Translations under genes and position numbers: made by a program | The notes under the pieces: model-generated | What the model saw: only the letters and a program-made list of their open reading frames with translations | What the model was told of the DNA's origin: nothing | Databases searched by the model: none | Shown: positions 35,032 through 44,301 of the stretch, in pieces | Layout: each line of letters begins with the position of its first letter | How positions within the stretch are numbered: position 1 is the first letter of the stretch | NCBI RefSeq assembly: GCF_028765165.1 | Contig: NZ_JARADB010000002.1 | Location: forward strand, 1,485,146-1,549,145 | Direction: 5' to 3' | Source of the DNA: Paenibacillus sp. MAHUQ-63 | GTDB taxonomy: Bacteria; Bacillota; Bacilli; Paenibacillales; NBRC-103111 | Length of the DNA stretch: 64,000 nt

Positions 35032-36441
35032 ATGGAAGAAAAGAATTCTAAGAAGCATTCTGACGGAAGACCTAATGTCGTCTTTCTAATAGCGGACGAT
35101 CATCGTGGCGACGCCATTCGAGCATTCGGCGATGAAACCGTGCAGACGCCGGCGTTGGATGCCTTGGCTGCCAGCGGAACATCGTGTCGTAACGTTCATA
35201 TCTTCGGTGGCTTGACCGGGGCGGTTTGTGCACCGAGCAGAGCGTGCGTCCATACGGGTATTCCCATCTTTCGAGCGACGATCGGCAAGGATATGACGGT
35301 CCGGGAGCATTCAAGCGTCATTCGTCCGGATGTACGGCTCATGCCGCAAACGATGCAGAGTGCCGGGTATTGCACGCATGCAATCGGCAAATGGCATAAT
35401 GACAAGGCAAGCTTCGCCCGAAGTTTTGAAGGAGGGGATAAGCTGACTTTTCACGGCATGAGCGAGCATACGAAGGTTCCAGTGTATGATTATGACCAGA
35501 CGGGGGCTTATCCGAAAGAGCAGGAATATATCGAACGGACATTCTCGACGGAATTGTTTACGAACGCCGCCGTCCAATTTATTAAGGATTACCGGGAGGA
35601 GCGGCCGTTCTTCCTGTATGTGGCGTATACAGCGCCGCATGATCCTCGAACCGCGCCGGAGCCGTATGCAAGCATGTACGACAAAGCCAGTATTCCGCTG
35701 CCTCCGAACTTTATGAAGGAGCATCCGTTCGATACCGGCGATATGATGGGCCGGGATGAGAAGCTTGCACGATGGCCGAGGGGCGAGGACGAAATCCGTG
35801 AGCATATGGCCGATTACTATGCGATGATAAGCCATTTGGACGCACAAATCGGCAGAGTCGTCGAGGCGTTGAAGGCAAAGGGCATTTATGACGATACGCT
35901 CATCGTGTATACGGCGGATCATGGCTTGGCGGTCGGGCAGCACGGACTGATGGGTAAACAGAACCTTTACGAGCACAGCGTACGCATACCGCTTATATTC
36001 CGGGGGCCGGGCGTTCCGGCGGGCCAGCAAGTGCCTGCACTGGCCAGCAATATCGATATTTTCCCTACCGTTGCTGGGTTATGCGGCGTTGAACTTCCGG
36101 AGGAAACGGAAGGCATCAATCTCTGTCCTGTCCTTGCAGGAGAAAGCGATGGCATGCGCGGTATCGTGTGTTCGGTCTATCGAGACGTCCAGCGGATGGT
36201 AACGGATGGCAGGTGGAAGCTGATCCGGTATTATCACTCGCCGGTAACGAACACAGGAACAGAGCGGATCCAGCTCTTCGACCTGCGGAGCGATCCTTGG
36301 GAAACGCACGATTTGTCGGCGGATCCGGCCAGTGCTGGGGACATCGAACGGCTTGCCTCAGGCTTAACCTCGTGGATGCAAGCTAGCGGTGATATTTTGC
36401 AGGATAGGCCGGTCATTCCTGTTACCTCGCAGATGAGTTAG
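35032..36441 (+). CDS. Sulfatase (formylglycine type I), cytoplasmic
   Basis: A 469-residue sulfatase. The maturation motif CAPSR, with Cys66 to be converted to formylglycine, is followed by ACVHTG as in type I arylsulfatases. Metal ligands are Asp22-Asp23 in LIADDHRGD and a late TADHGLAVGQHG. The conserved GKWHN and KQNLYEHSVRIPLI segments are also present. No signal peptide is visible, so it should act in the cytosol on imported sulfated sugars. A GTG at 35014 is possible, but ATG 35032 with GAGTGAGG before it is preferred. The maturase (anSME or FGE) is not in the window. Terminator at 36477. Confidence 0.92.
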   Translation: MEEKNSKKHSDGRPNVVFLIADDHRGDAIRAFGDETVQTPALDALAASGTSCRNVHIFGGLTGAVCAPSRACVHTGIPIFRATIGKDMTVREHSSVIRPDVRLMPQTMQSAGYCTHAIGKWHNDKASFARSFEGGDKLTFHGMSEHTKVPVYDYDQTGAYPKEQEYIERTFSTELFTNAAVQFIKDYREERPFFLYVAYTAPHDPRTAPEPYASMYDKASIPLPPNFMKEHPFDTGDMMGRDEKLARWPRGEDEIREHMADYYAMISHLDAQIGRVVEALKAKGIYDDTLIVYTADHGLAVGQHGLMGKQNLYEHSVRIPLIFRGPGVPAGQQVPALASNIDIFPTVAGLCGVELPEETEGINLCPVLAGESDGMRGIVCSVYRDVQRMVTDGRWKLIRYYHSPVTNTGTERIQLFDLRSDPWETHDLSADPASAGDIERLASGLTSWMQASGDILQDRPVIPVTSQMS

Positions 36442-36476
36442 CCCATCAAGGGTGGAGGGGGAAGACCTAAGCTCAT

Positions 36477-36507
36477 AAAGAGTCGCGTATATCGCGGCTC
36501 TTTTATT
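36477..36507 (+). terminator. Terminator after the sulfatase
   Basis: AAAGAGTCGCG and CGCGGCTCTTT pair around TATAT (one G-T pair), followed by T-rich sequence. The SGNH gene begins 34 bases later, so read-through is possible. Confidence 0.7.
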
Positions 36508-36540
36508 TAATGGATGATGAGATGAAAGGAGAGATGAAGC

Positions 36541-37515
36541 ATGCAAACGATTGAATTAAATAAAGAGTGGTTTCGAGGGGCCGTTTCAATAGAATCGAAT
36601 GAGACCGGGCTCCGGCCATGGCGATTGCCGCAGGATCAGCTCCGCTTATTTGCATCCAAATTAGTGGAGAAGGCAGGGGAAACAGCGGGTGTTAGAATTG
36701 CTTTCTTAAGCAATTCCACTTCGGTGGAGCTGCATGTGGCGATTACGGATAAAGATGTACAATTTGATATTGTGATTGAAGATGAATTAGTCGGTACCAA
36801 GACGCTTATTGCAGGAGAAGAAATTTGTTTATTTACGAGCTTGCCTAGCGGCATGAAGAGGATTGACATTTATTTTCCGCCCCATGCTGTCGTCATTGTA
36901 AAAGCACTAAAGGTTGATATAGGGTCTTGGGTCACACCCTTGCCAAACCATCAACCGCGGTGGGTTGCGTACGGCAGCTCCATTACCCAATGCAGCACGG
37001 CTGAAAGTCCGGCACTTACTTGGCCGGCAATCGTAGCGCGCAACAAAGGTTGGGACTTCATGTGTATGGGATTCGGCGGACAATGTCATTTGGAACCGAT
37101 GGTTGCTCGCGTCATCCGTGATCTTCCTGCGGACGTCATTTCGATGTGCCTCGGCATTAATGTGATGGGGAGTAATAGTTTAAATATCCGAACATTTCGT
37201 TCCGCCATTATTGGCATGGTATCGATCATTCGGGAAAAGCATCGCAGCACGCCTCTATTCCTATTTTCTCCTATTTATTGTCCTTACAGGGAAACCATCG
37301 AGAATGGAGTAGGGATGACCTTGGTTACAATGAGGAAAGAAATTCAGGAAGCGGTGAATGTGCTAACTTCATACGGGGATTCCAATCTTACTTATGTAGA
37401 CGGCTTGGATATTCTCGGAGAAGCCTTTATCGATAAATTACCAGATCAGCTTCACCCGAACGCGGAAGGAAATAAAATTATAGCCAATCATGTACAGGGT
37501 ATTTTGAATATTTAA
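36541..37515 (+). CDS. SGNH/GDSL hydrolase (carbohydrate esterase-like)
   Basis: A 324-residue enzyme. The N-terminal 130 residues look like a beta-sandwich, followed by an SGNH hydrolase domain, an arrangement seen in CE2-like deacetylases. Block I is YGSSIT with nucleophile Ser147, block III is LGIN with Asn207, and block V is DQLHPN with Asp302 and His305. No signal peptide, so probably intracellular removal of acetyl groups from imported sugars. AAAGGAG precedes ATG 36541. The AraC regulator follows 29 bases after the stop. Confidence 0.85.
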   Translation: MQTIELNKEWFRGAVSIESNETGLRPWRLPQDQLRLFASKLVEKAGETAGVRIAFLSNSTSVELHVAITDKDVQFDIVIEDELVGTKTLIAGEEICLFTSLPSGMKRIDIYFPPHAVVIVKALKVDIGSWVTPLPNHQPRWVAYGSSITQCSTAESPALTWPAIVARNKGWDFMCMGFGGQCHLEPMVARVIRDLPADVISMCLGINVMGSNSLNIRTFRSAIIGMVSIIREKHRSTPLFLFSPIYCPYRETIENGVGMTLVTMRKEIQEAVNVLTSYGDSNLTYVDGLDILGEAFIDKLPDQLHPNAEGNKIIANHVQGILNI

Positions 37516-37544
37516 CTATGATCCCTATTGCCAGGAGGTCATTC

Positions 37545-39869
37545 ATGCTGCAGAAGTTGTGGAGATACAATAGAAGTGTAATTGCTACATGGTTATTCTC
37601 TTATTTGTCCGTCTTGTTGGTTCCTATTGTCAGCAGTATGATTCTGTATTCTGCAACCCGTAGTTTGGTGGAGAAAGAAATCAATAGGGCGAACGAGCTG
37701 CTTCTCACGCAAATAGAAATGTCTATTGACAGTAAATTAAAGGGCTTGGATCAATTAAGCTTGGAGGTTGCTCTAAACAAGAATGTAGCCTCTTTCACCA
37801 ATGTCGAACAGCCATTATCTGACGATCATTATTATCAACTGTTTAACATCGCCGAGAATTTAAGAACCTATCAAAAAGCTAATGATTACATTGAGCAAAT
37901 ATACGTGATGTACGCAAGTAGCGATACCGTTGTCTCCACGTTTAACCACACCGATTCCCGAGGTCTGCATGCTCTTATGAGACAGCAGCAGGAGACTTCC
38001 TTTGAGGATTGGAGAAAGCTTTTTGACGGTAAATATATATATCAATATTCGCCTATGCAGTATTGGAAAGAGGGAACGCCGTTGCCTGCGGTGATGCTGG
38101 CCCGCTCGCTTGTCTTGAATAATCCGACACAGCCGTATCCCATACTGATCTTCCTGATTAACGAGAATAAGCTGCTGGAAAGCATTCCGCAATACACGGA
38201 TTCATCGGTACTGATTCTGGACAAAGATAATCGCTTCATTGCAGCGTCCAAAGATAAACAAAAGCTTCTGGATTACTTGCCTTCAGAGCGTCTGCACGGG
38301 AAGAAGGGGCTGGTTTATGCAGAAATGAATCAGGATAAAGCGGCTGTCTCTTACATTGCATCCGAGCTAACGGGGTGGAAATATGTGTCCGTTCTCCCAG
38401 CAGATATCTTCAATGAAAAGATGGAATATTTGAAAACCATTACAAGGCTGAGCATGGCTATGGGATTGTTGATTGGCCTCATCGTCACGATCATTTTCTT
38501 GAGAAAAAATTACATGCCGATTCAAGTGCTGCTGCAGAACATGACGCAAAAGTTCGGATTTCGTTTTGATGGGAAGTCTAACGAATATTCATTTTTGCAA
38601 AATGCCCTTCACCGTACATTTGTTGAGAAAGATGAAATCAGCAAACTGCTAAAGCTGCATAATCATACGATCAGAGCGCATTTTTTGACGCGATTATTGA
38701 AGGGGCAGTTGGAGAGGAAGCTTCCGCTTCGGGAATCGTTCGTTGCCCACAACGTCCACTTTCATTCGGACCGGTTCGCGGTGCTGCTCTTCAGCATTGA
38801 CGCTTACGGTAAACTGCAATCCGAAGAAGCCGAGGATTCATTCGGGCCGAGCACGCAGTTGCTCCACTTTATTCTAAGCAATGTGATCGGGGAACTCGCC
38901 GGCGAAGACGCGACGGTTTACACCACCGAAGTGAACGAGCTGACAGCCTGCATCATGAATTTGAATTCATGTTTATCCAAGGAAGAGGAAGACGAGGCAT
39001 TAATTCGAATGGCCGTCCAGACGCAAGCGTTCATCAAGGAACACATTCATGCGGAGATGACGATTGCTGTGAGCGGCGTTCACAGGGACGTATACGGGAT
39101 TTCACAATCGTATCAAGAGGCCTTGGAAGCTCTTGAGCATCGCATCGTGCTTGGCAGCGGACAGTTGATTCGGTATAAGGAGATCAGCATGGAGACTGCT
39201 CGACCCGGCAGAAACTATTATTATCCTTTGAGCATTGAACAACAGCTCGTTTATTATGTGAAAACGGGGAACCTGCTCAAATCGCAGGCATTGTTAGGAG
39301 AAATTTATGAGGCGAATTTCAAGGTCCACCCGGTGTCGGTTCCACTAGCCAAATGCTTGTTGTTTAATCTGGCAAGCACGATGCTGAAAACGCTCGATGA
39401 GGTGAGCACGATCAGCAAACGAAATTTCGAAGCGCACGCCGAAGATGTGGAACGGTTGTTGAACTGTGATACGGTTCAGGACATGATGACGCATATGAAC
39501 CGGGTACTCGAGGAGGTCTGCGAATGGATTCAAACCGACAAGAAAAATCATCACACCTATCTGATTAATGATATACGCAACTATATTCAGTCGCATTACC
39601 GGGATGTCAATTTGAGTATTTCGATGATCGGGGAATCCTTCTCGCTAACGCCATCCTACATATCCAAAATATTCAAAGAGCATACAGGTGAAACGCTGCT
39701 CGATCTAATCAATCAAACGCGACTGAAAGCGGCAAAAAAGCTTCTATCCGAGCAAAACTTGACGGTTAACGAAATTGCCAGGCGCGTCGGGTATGCGGAT
39801 GTGAGCACGTTCTTGCGAATTTTCAAGAAATTCGAAGGCATGACGCCAGGGAAGTATCAGAAGATCTAG
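37545..39869 (+). CDS. Membrane-bound AraC-family regulator
   Basis: A 774-residue one-component regulator. TM1 at about 15-37, an extracytoplasmic sensor of about 250 residues, TM2 at about 300-322, a cytoplasmic region, and a C-terminal AraC domain (LSISMIGESFSLTPSYISKIFKE, INQTRLKAAKKLL, VGYADVSTFLRIFKK). The open frame begins at 37518; ATG 37545 is preferred with AGGAGG at 37533-37538. Located between the sulfatase/esterase genes and the PL6/importer genes, it probably senses extracellular polysaccharide fragments and controls one or both sides. Confidence 0.9.
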   Translation: MLQKLWRYNRSVIATWLFSYLSVLLVPIVSSMILYSATRSLVEKEINRANELLLTQIEMSIDSKLKGLDQLSLEVALNKNVASFTNVEQPLSDDHYYQLFNIAENLRTYQKANDYIEQIYVMYASSDTVVSTFNHTDSRGLHALMRQQQETSFEDWRKLFDGKYIYQYSPMQYWKEGTPLPAVMLARSLVLNNPTQPYPILIFLINENKLLESIPQYTDSSVLILDKDNRFIAASKDKQKLLDYLPSERLHGKKGLVYAEMNQDKAAVSYIASELTGWKYVSVLPADIFNEKMEYLKTITRLSMAMGLLIGLIVTIIFLRKNYMPIQVLLQNMTQKFGFRFDGKSNEYSFLQNALHRTFVEKDEISKLLKLHNHTIRAHFLTRLLKGQLERKLPLRESFVAHNVHFHSDRFAVLLFSIDAYGKLQSEEAEDSFGPSTQLLHFILSNVIGELAGEDATVYTTEVNELTACIMNLNSCLSKEEEDEALIRMAVQTQAFIKEHIHAEMTIAVSGVHRDVYGISQSYQEALEALEHRIVLGSGQLIRYKEISMETARPGRNYYYPLSIEQQLVYYVKTGNLLKSQALLGEIYEANFKVHPVSVPLAKCLLFNLASTMLKTLDEVSTISKRNFEAHAEDVERLLNCDTVQDMMTHMNRVLEEVCEWIQTDKKNHHTYLINDIRNYIQSHYRDVNLSISMIGESFSLTPSYISKIFKEHTGETLLDLINQTRLKAAKKLLSEQNLTVNEIARRVGYADVSTFLRIFKKFEGMTPGKYQKI

Positions 39870-39936
39870 CTCCGATTTTGTTATCAACAAATGTGGCCGA
39901 TCAAGCTTTAATTAACAAATAAGGGAGGAATGGCGG

Positions 39937-40311
39937 ATGAAAATGTTGCGATTATGCGATCTGCAGGATATCCAAAGCGGTCATATCTTGCAGGACGTAC
40001 TGCCGGGGGCGAATTTGTCCTCAGGCGGCCTTGCCTTTGCTAAGCAGGGGGAACGCAGCCACACGAATGACGGACCGGATGGCAGGGACTACCACATCCA
40101 TGGGGATTGTGAAGCGTTTCTTATTTTGCAGGGATCGGGAACTATGGAGGTGGATGGGGTATTTCATCGGGTAAGGGTCGGTGATGTTGTGATTATCGAG
40201 CCTGGTGAAGATCATCATCTGCTTTCAAGTGAGGATGACCCGATCGTCACGGTTTGGTGCCACGCGGGACCCAGCCGTCATAAGGATCAGCAGGATAAGG
40301 GACCGGTATGA
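39937..40311 (+). CDS. Cupin-domain protein
   Basis: A 124-residue single-cupin protein. Metal-binding motif 1 reads DYHIHGDCEAFLILQGSG, and motif 2 is GDVVIIEPGEDHHL. Small cupins in sugar loci are often isomerases such as KdgF, which linearises 4-deoxy-uronates released by lyases and uronyl hydrolases; that role would fit here but is inferred from context and fold only. GGGAGG precedes ATG 39937. It lies between the AraC regulator and the secreted lyase. Confidence 0.8.
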   Translation: MKMLRLCDLQDIQSGHILQDVLPGANLSSGGLAFAKQGERSHTNDGPDGRDYHIHGDCEAFLILQGSGTMEVDGVFHRVRVGDVVIIEPGEDHHLLSSEDDPIVTVWCHAGPSRHKDQQDKGPV

Positions 40312-40523
40312 ACGTAATTCCGAGCCGGCATGCGAGCGATTTTTCTAATTTCACAATTCGTTTGATGTATTGCTAAAGCTTGAGTTTATTTTCTGCACAT
40401 CATCCTCGAATTTGCATATCCACAAATGATACCAAATGAGGTTCAATCATTATGCAACACGAAATAATCGCAAACGACTTGCTGTGGAAGGGGGTGCAGG
40501 AACGCTTACTTAAAGAGCTATTT

Positions 40524-40537
40524 TGCAAGCGCTTTCG
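40524..40537. promoter_or_regulatory. cre-like CcpA site upstream of the secreted PL6 lyase
   Basis: TGCAAGCGCTTTCG matches the cre consensus at 13 of 14 positions, 46 bases before ATG 40584. It would lie inside the coding region if the longer open frame from 40452 were used, which supports the later start. Confidence 0.55.
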
Positions 40538-40583
40538 ATTCATGTATTTCATTCTATTCAACGAAAAGGACGGTGTTAGTTAC

Positions 40584-42470
40584 ATGAAGATGTCCCTAAG
40601 GAAAGCTGCAGCAATCCTGTTATGCGCACTCATGCTCATAAGCTTGATTCCTGGATTCGTTGCTGCTGCAGACACGAAATTCACCATCGCGGGGTCCCAA
40701 GTGACCGCAAGTTCCGACGATGGGAATGTTCCTGCGAATGTGGTAGATGGCGATATGGGAACCCGCTGGTCAGCCAGCGGTGACGGCCAGTGGATCAAGT
40801 TTGATCTTGGCTCCAGCGTAACCGTAGCCTTTGTTAAAATTGCTTTTCTAAATGGCTCCACACGTACCTCCACTTTCGATATACAGACTTCTGCAGACAA
40901 TTCAACGTTCACGACCATTCAAGCGAGTGTAACAAGCAGCTTGGCAGATGGCTTCCAAACCTTCGATTTCCCAGATGCTGCATCCATCAGATATGTGCGG
41001 ATCCTCGGGCATGGCAATTCGGCGAGTGCTTGGAACAGCTATTTGGAAGTTGAGGTGTATGGGAATGGAGGCGGCACCCCTGTAGAAGATTCAGTGACGG
41101 TTTCGACCCCGGCCCAACTGCAGAATGCGATCAACCAGGCCGTACCAGGCAGGACGATTTATTTGCAAGATGGCACCTACTCACAATCTGGCCCCATCAC
41201 GATCAATGGGATTCACGGTCAGGACGGCAGTGAAATTACAATCAAAGCCGTTAACCGCGGGCAGGCGATTCTATCCGGAGGGGCTTCTTTCAGTCTGTAC
41301 CAGTCGTCCTATGTGACGATCTCGGGGCTGACATTTACAACAACGACCAGCTCTAGCAACAATGCAGTGAAAATTGATGAATCCAACCATATTCGCTTGA
41401 CTCGCAATGCATTCAATCTGAATGAAACCGGAGCCACGAACAATTGGGTGAAAATCAGAGGAATCAACAGCGATAATAACCGGATTGACCGGAATGAATT
41501 CAGATCCAAAGCGGATCCTGGCCCCATCATTGCCGTAGATGGCGATGGAAGCAGCTATATGTCGCGCTACACGATTATCGACCGCAACTATTTCTATGAC
41601 AGCGCGCCAAGGATTACCAACGGGAAAGAGAGCATTCGTCTTGGCTTATCCGGCGTGTCTTTATTAAACGGGTATTCAACCGTCGAGAACAATCTGTTTG
41701 AGAACAGCGATGGAGACCCGGAAATCATTTCGGTGAAAAGCAGCGGCAATACGATTCGCTACAATACGATTCGAAACTCGCAAGGGCAGGTATCGGCAAG
41801 GCATGGTAATAACAATCAGTTTTATGGGAATTTCTTTCTGGGCAATGGGAGCAAATCCGGTGTAGGCGGGTTCCGAATTTATGGTACGGATCATCGCATC
41901 TATAATAATTATTTCGAAGGTCTTACTCTCGATGCCATTAACCTCGATGGCGGAGATTGGGATGGCGGACCGGATTCCACCAACTATAGCAGCGGGGATT
42001 TAAGCAAGCACTGGAGGGTGTACCGAGCGCAAGTTGCGAACAATACCATCGTTGACAGCACGTTTGGCATCATCATCGGCAGAAGCTATACCTCAGCGCC
42101 GGTGGACAGCCGAGTGGCCAATAATATCGTTCGTAATAGTACAGGAACGCTTTATGAAGAAGTGAAAACATCGAACACCGTGTTCGAAGGGAATATCGGC
42201 TACGGCAGCACATTGAATAACCGTTCGAGAACTTCTTCCGAAATTCGGAACATCACCCCTTCGTTCACAACAATTAACGGCTTGCAGAAGCTAAGCTCAG
42301 GAAGCGCTGCCGTTGATGCTGCTGTAGGCAGCTATTCTTACGTCACACAGGATATGGACGGTCAAACGCGTTCGGTGAATGATGTTGGCGCAGATGAATA
42401 TTACAGCTCTTCTACGGCAATCGTCCGCAACCCGCTTGGAGCTTCGGATGTAGGGCCTAATAGCCCATAA
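40584..42470 (+). CDS. Secreted family-6 polysaccharide lyase with F5/8 type C domain
   Basis: A 628-residue secreted lyase. Signal peptide MKMSLRKAAAILL...VAAA, then a discoidin (F5/8C) carbohydrate-binding domain at about 30-160, then a right-handed parallel beta-helix typical of PL6 (chondroitinase B and alginate lyases). In the catalytic region DPEIISVKSS/SARHGN, Lys385 and Arg406 are 21 residues apart, exactly like Lys250 and Arg271 of chondroitinase B, and Glu380 fits a calcium ligand. PL6 enzymes cleave dermatan sulfate or alginate by beta-elimination; which one cannot be read here. ATG 40584 is chosen because the signal peptide starts there and the cre site lies upstream. Confidence 0.9.
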   Translation: MKMSLRKAAAILLCALMLISLIPGFVAAADTKFTIAGSQVTASSDDGNVPANVVDGDMGTRWSASGDGQWIKFDLGSSVTVAFVKIAFLNGSTRTSTFDIQTSADNSTFTTIQASVTSSLADGFQTFDFPDAASIRYVRILGHGNSASAWNSYLEVEVYGNGGGTPVEDSVTVSTPAQLQNAINQAVPGRTIYLQDGTYSQSGPITINGIHGQDGSEITIKAVNRGQAILSGGASFSLYQSSYVTISGLTFTTTTSSSNNAVKIDESNHIRLTRNAFNLNETGATNNWVKIRGINSDNNRIDRNEFRSKADPGPIIAVDGDGSSYMSRYTIIDRNYFYDSAPRITNGKESIRLGLSGVSLLNGYSTVENNLFENSDGDPEIISVKSSGNTIRYNTIRNSQGQVSARHGNNNQFYGNFFLGNGSKSGVGGFRIYGTDHRIYNNYFEGLTLDAINLDGGDWDGGPDSTNYSSGDLSKHWRVYRAQVANNTIVDSTFGIIIGRSYTSAPVDSRVANNIVRNSTGTLYEEVKTSNTVFEGNIGYGSTLNNRSRTSSEIRNITPSFTTINGLQKLSSGSAAVDAAVGSYSYVTQDMDGQTRSVNDVGADEYYSSSTAIVRNPLGASDVGPNSP

Positions 42471-42483
42471 TGTAACCATCTAG

Positions 42484-42524
42484 ACAGGTATGCAAAATCT
42501 GGACTTTCGGTTTTGCATACCTGT
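42484..42524 (+). terminator. Terminator-like inverted repeat after the PL6 gene
   Basis: ACAGGTATGCAAAA and TTTTGCATACCTGT form a perfect 14-bp stem around 13 bases. The T-run after it is short, so termination may be partial. Confidence 0.65.
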
Positions 42525-42573
42525 TTAGAAATTGAAGATAGTTTTTCTCTTATCCATTAGGCAATATGGAATA

Positions 42574-42587
42574 GGTAGACGTTTTCA
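42574..42587. promoter_or_regulatory. Weak cre-like site before the third LipO gene
   Basis: GGTAGACGTTTTCA, read on the other strand, matches the cre consensus at 12 of 14 positions, about 40 bases before ATG 42628. Confidence 0.35.
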
Positions 42588-42627
42588 AATGGATTCAACG
42601 GTTTGACTACGGAAATGGGGGCTGACC

Positions 42628-44262
42628 ATGGAAAGTAAACATTTGACAAGAAAATACAGTACTGCGGGACTCAGTGTCCTCCTGTTAACAGGCATCGTAC
42701 TCTCTGCTTGCTCGGAGACTAGCGGTACAAGCAAGGAAACCGCAACCCCATCCACAACAGGTGCAGCTAAGGCGATCTACCCTCTGAATACGAAGGAAAC
42801 GCTAACCTCTTGGGAAGGTTTAAACAATAATGCCACCACGTTTTATCAAAACTTGGCTGATACGCCATTTGGTAAACGGCTGGCCAAAGATACCGGCGTT
42901 GAGGTCAAATATATCCATCCCAATGATCAGCAAACGAAGGAGCAATTCAATCTGATGATTGTTGCCGACAAGCTGCCGGATGTCATTGAATATGATTGGA
43001 CGGGAAGAAGCTCGGGGTCTTACCCGGGCGGTCCGGAGAAGGCGATTAACGATAAAGTCATTCTGGAGCTTAATGATCTCATTGATAAGTATGCGCCGAA
43101 CTTGAAGAAGAGGCTGGCCGAAGACAAAGAGCTTGACAAAATGGTCAAGACGGATAGCGGCAAATATTACGTATTTCCGATGATCCGCAACCCTTCCGGA
43201 CTTGTATTCCGGGGACCTATCATTCGCAAAGACTGGTTGGATGAGCTGCACTTGCCGATTCCAGAGACCATTGAGGAATGGGAGACGACGTTAAAGGCAT
43301 TCCGTGACAAAAAGGGAGCGAAGGCACCATTCAGTGTAACCTATGTCAACGGGAACTTCGAGATTCGCGATGCCTTTGTCGGCGCTTATCATACTTCGAA
43401 CACCTTCTACCTCGATGATGCGGGTAAAGTCAAGTATGGCCCCGTCGACCCCCAATATAAAGAGTTCTTAACCCTGTTCCGGAAATGGTATGCCGAGGGG
43501 TTGTTCGATAAAGATTTTGCACTGACGGACGGGAAAGCGTTGGATACGAAAATTCTTGGCGGTCAAACCGGAGCAACCGTTGGCCTGCTGAGCGGAGGTC
43601 TGGGCAAATGGCTGGATGCAATGAAAACGAAGGATCCGAAGTTCAATCTTGTGGGCTCGCCTTACCCAACCCTCAAAAAAGGGGAGAAGCCTTTCACCGG
43701 ACAGATGGATTTCAAATATAATCCAGGTCCAAGCAAAGCGGTATCGGCCACGACGAAAAATCCGGAACTGGCTGTTCGTTGGCTTGACTATGCCTTCAGC
43801 ACGCAAGGCGGTCTATTGTTCAACTTTGGCATCGAAGGTGAAAGCTATGTCATGAAAGACGGAAAACCTACGTATACCGATCAGATTGTCAAAAATGAGA
43901 AGTACAGCTTGCAGCAAATGGTCGCTCAGTATACGAAGCCAAACGGCCCTTATGAAGCGGATGAAAGACGAAACTGGAATACTTACCCTCAGCAAGACGA
44001 AGCTGTCAAATTGTGGATGAATACCGATGCGGCCAAACATACGATACCTGCGTTTCTTACACCAACCGCCGAAGAAAGCAAAGAACTCGGTAAAATCGTT
44101 AACGATGTCAGCAATTATAAAGAAGAAATGTTTTCGAAGTTTATCATGGGCAAGGAACCTCTTGAAAATTACGATAAATACGTCGAGCAAATCAAAAAGC
44201 TAGGCATTGATCGTGCAGTAGAGATTTATCAGAAATCGCTTGACCGGTATAACAAGAGATAG
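42628..44262 (+). CDS. Oligosaccharide-binding lipoprotein (LplA/LipO type)
   Basis: A 544-residue binding protein with a lipoprotein signal peptide (lipobox LSAC, Cys about 28) and a Thr/Ser-rich linker. NLMIVADKLPDVIEY and WLDELHLPIPETIEEWETTL match LipO-type N-lobes; the C-lobe has KFIMGKEPLENYDKYVEQIKK. First gene of an operon with two permeases, a uronyl hydrolase and an intracellular PL6, so its ligand is probably an unsaturated uronate oligosaccharide released by the secreted lyase upstream. Confidence 0.9.
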   Translation: MESKHLTRKYSTAGLSVLLLTGIVLSACSETSGTSKETATPSTTGAAKAIYPLNTKETLTSWEGLNNNATTFYQNLADTPFGKRLAKDTGVEVKYIHPNDQQTKEQFNLMIVADKLPDVIEYDWTGRSSGSYPGGPEKAINDKVILELNDLIDKYAPNLKKRLAEDKELDKMVKTDSGKYYVFPMIRNPSGLVFRGPIIRKDWLDELHLPIPETIEEWETTLKAFRDKKGAKAPFSVTYVNGNFEIRDAFVGAYHTSNTFYLDDAGKVKYGPVDPQYKEFLTLFRKWYAEGLFDKDFALTDGKALDTKILGGQTGATVGLLSGGLGKWLDAMKTKDPKFNLVGSPYPTLKKGEKPFTGQMDFKYNPGPSKAVSATTKNPELAVRWLDYAFSTQGGLLFNFGIEGESYVMKDGKPTYTDQIVKNEKYSLQQMVAQYTKPNGPYEADERRNWNTYPQQDEAVKLWMNTDAAKHTIPAFLTPTAEESKELGKIVNDVSNYKEEMFSKFIMGKEPLENYDKYVEQIKKLGIDRAVEIYQKSLDRYNKR

Positions 44263-44301
44263 AAGACCGCTAAGGATTGGCTAAGGAAGGAGTGGAAGGA
44301 T

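Noticed and set aside
40452..40583. N-terminal extension of the secreted PL6 lyase
   Set aside because: The extension would place 44 residues before a typical signal peptide and would put the cre site inside the gene.
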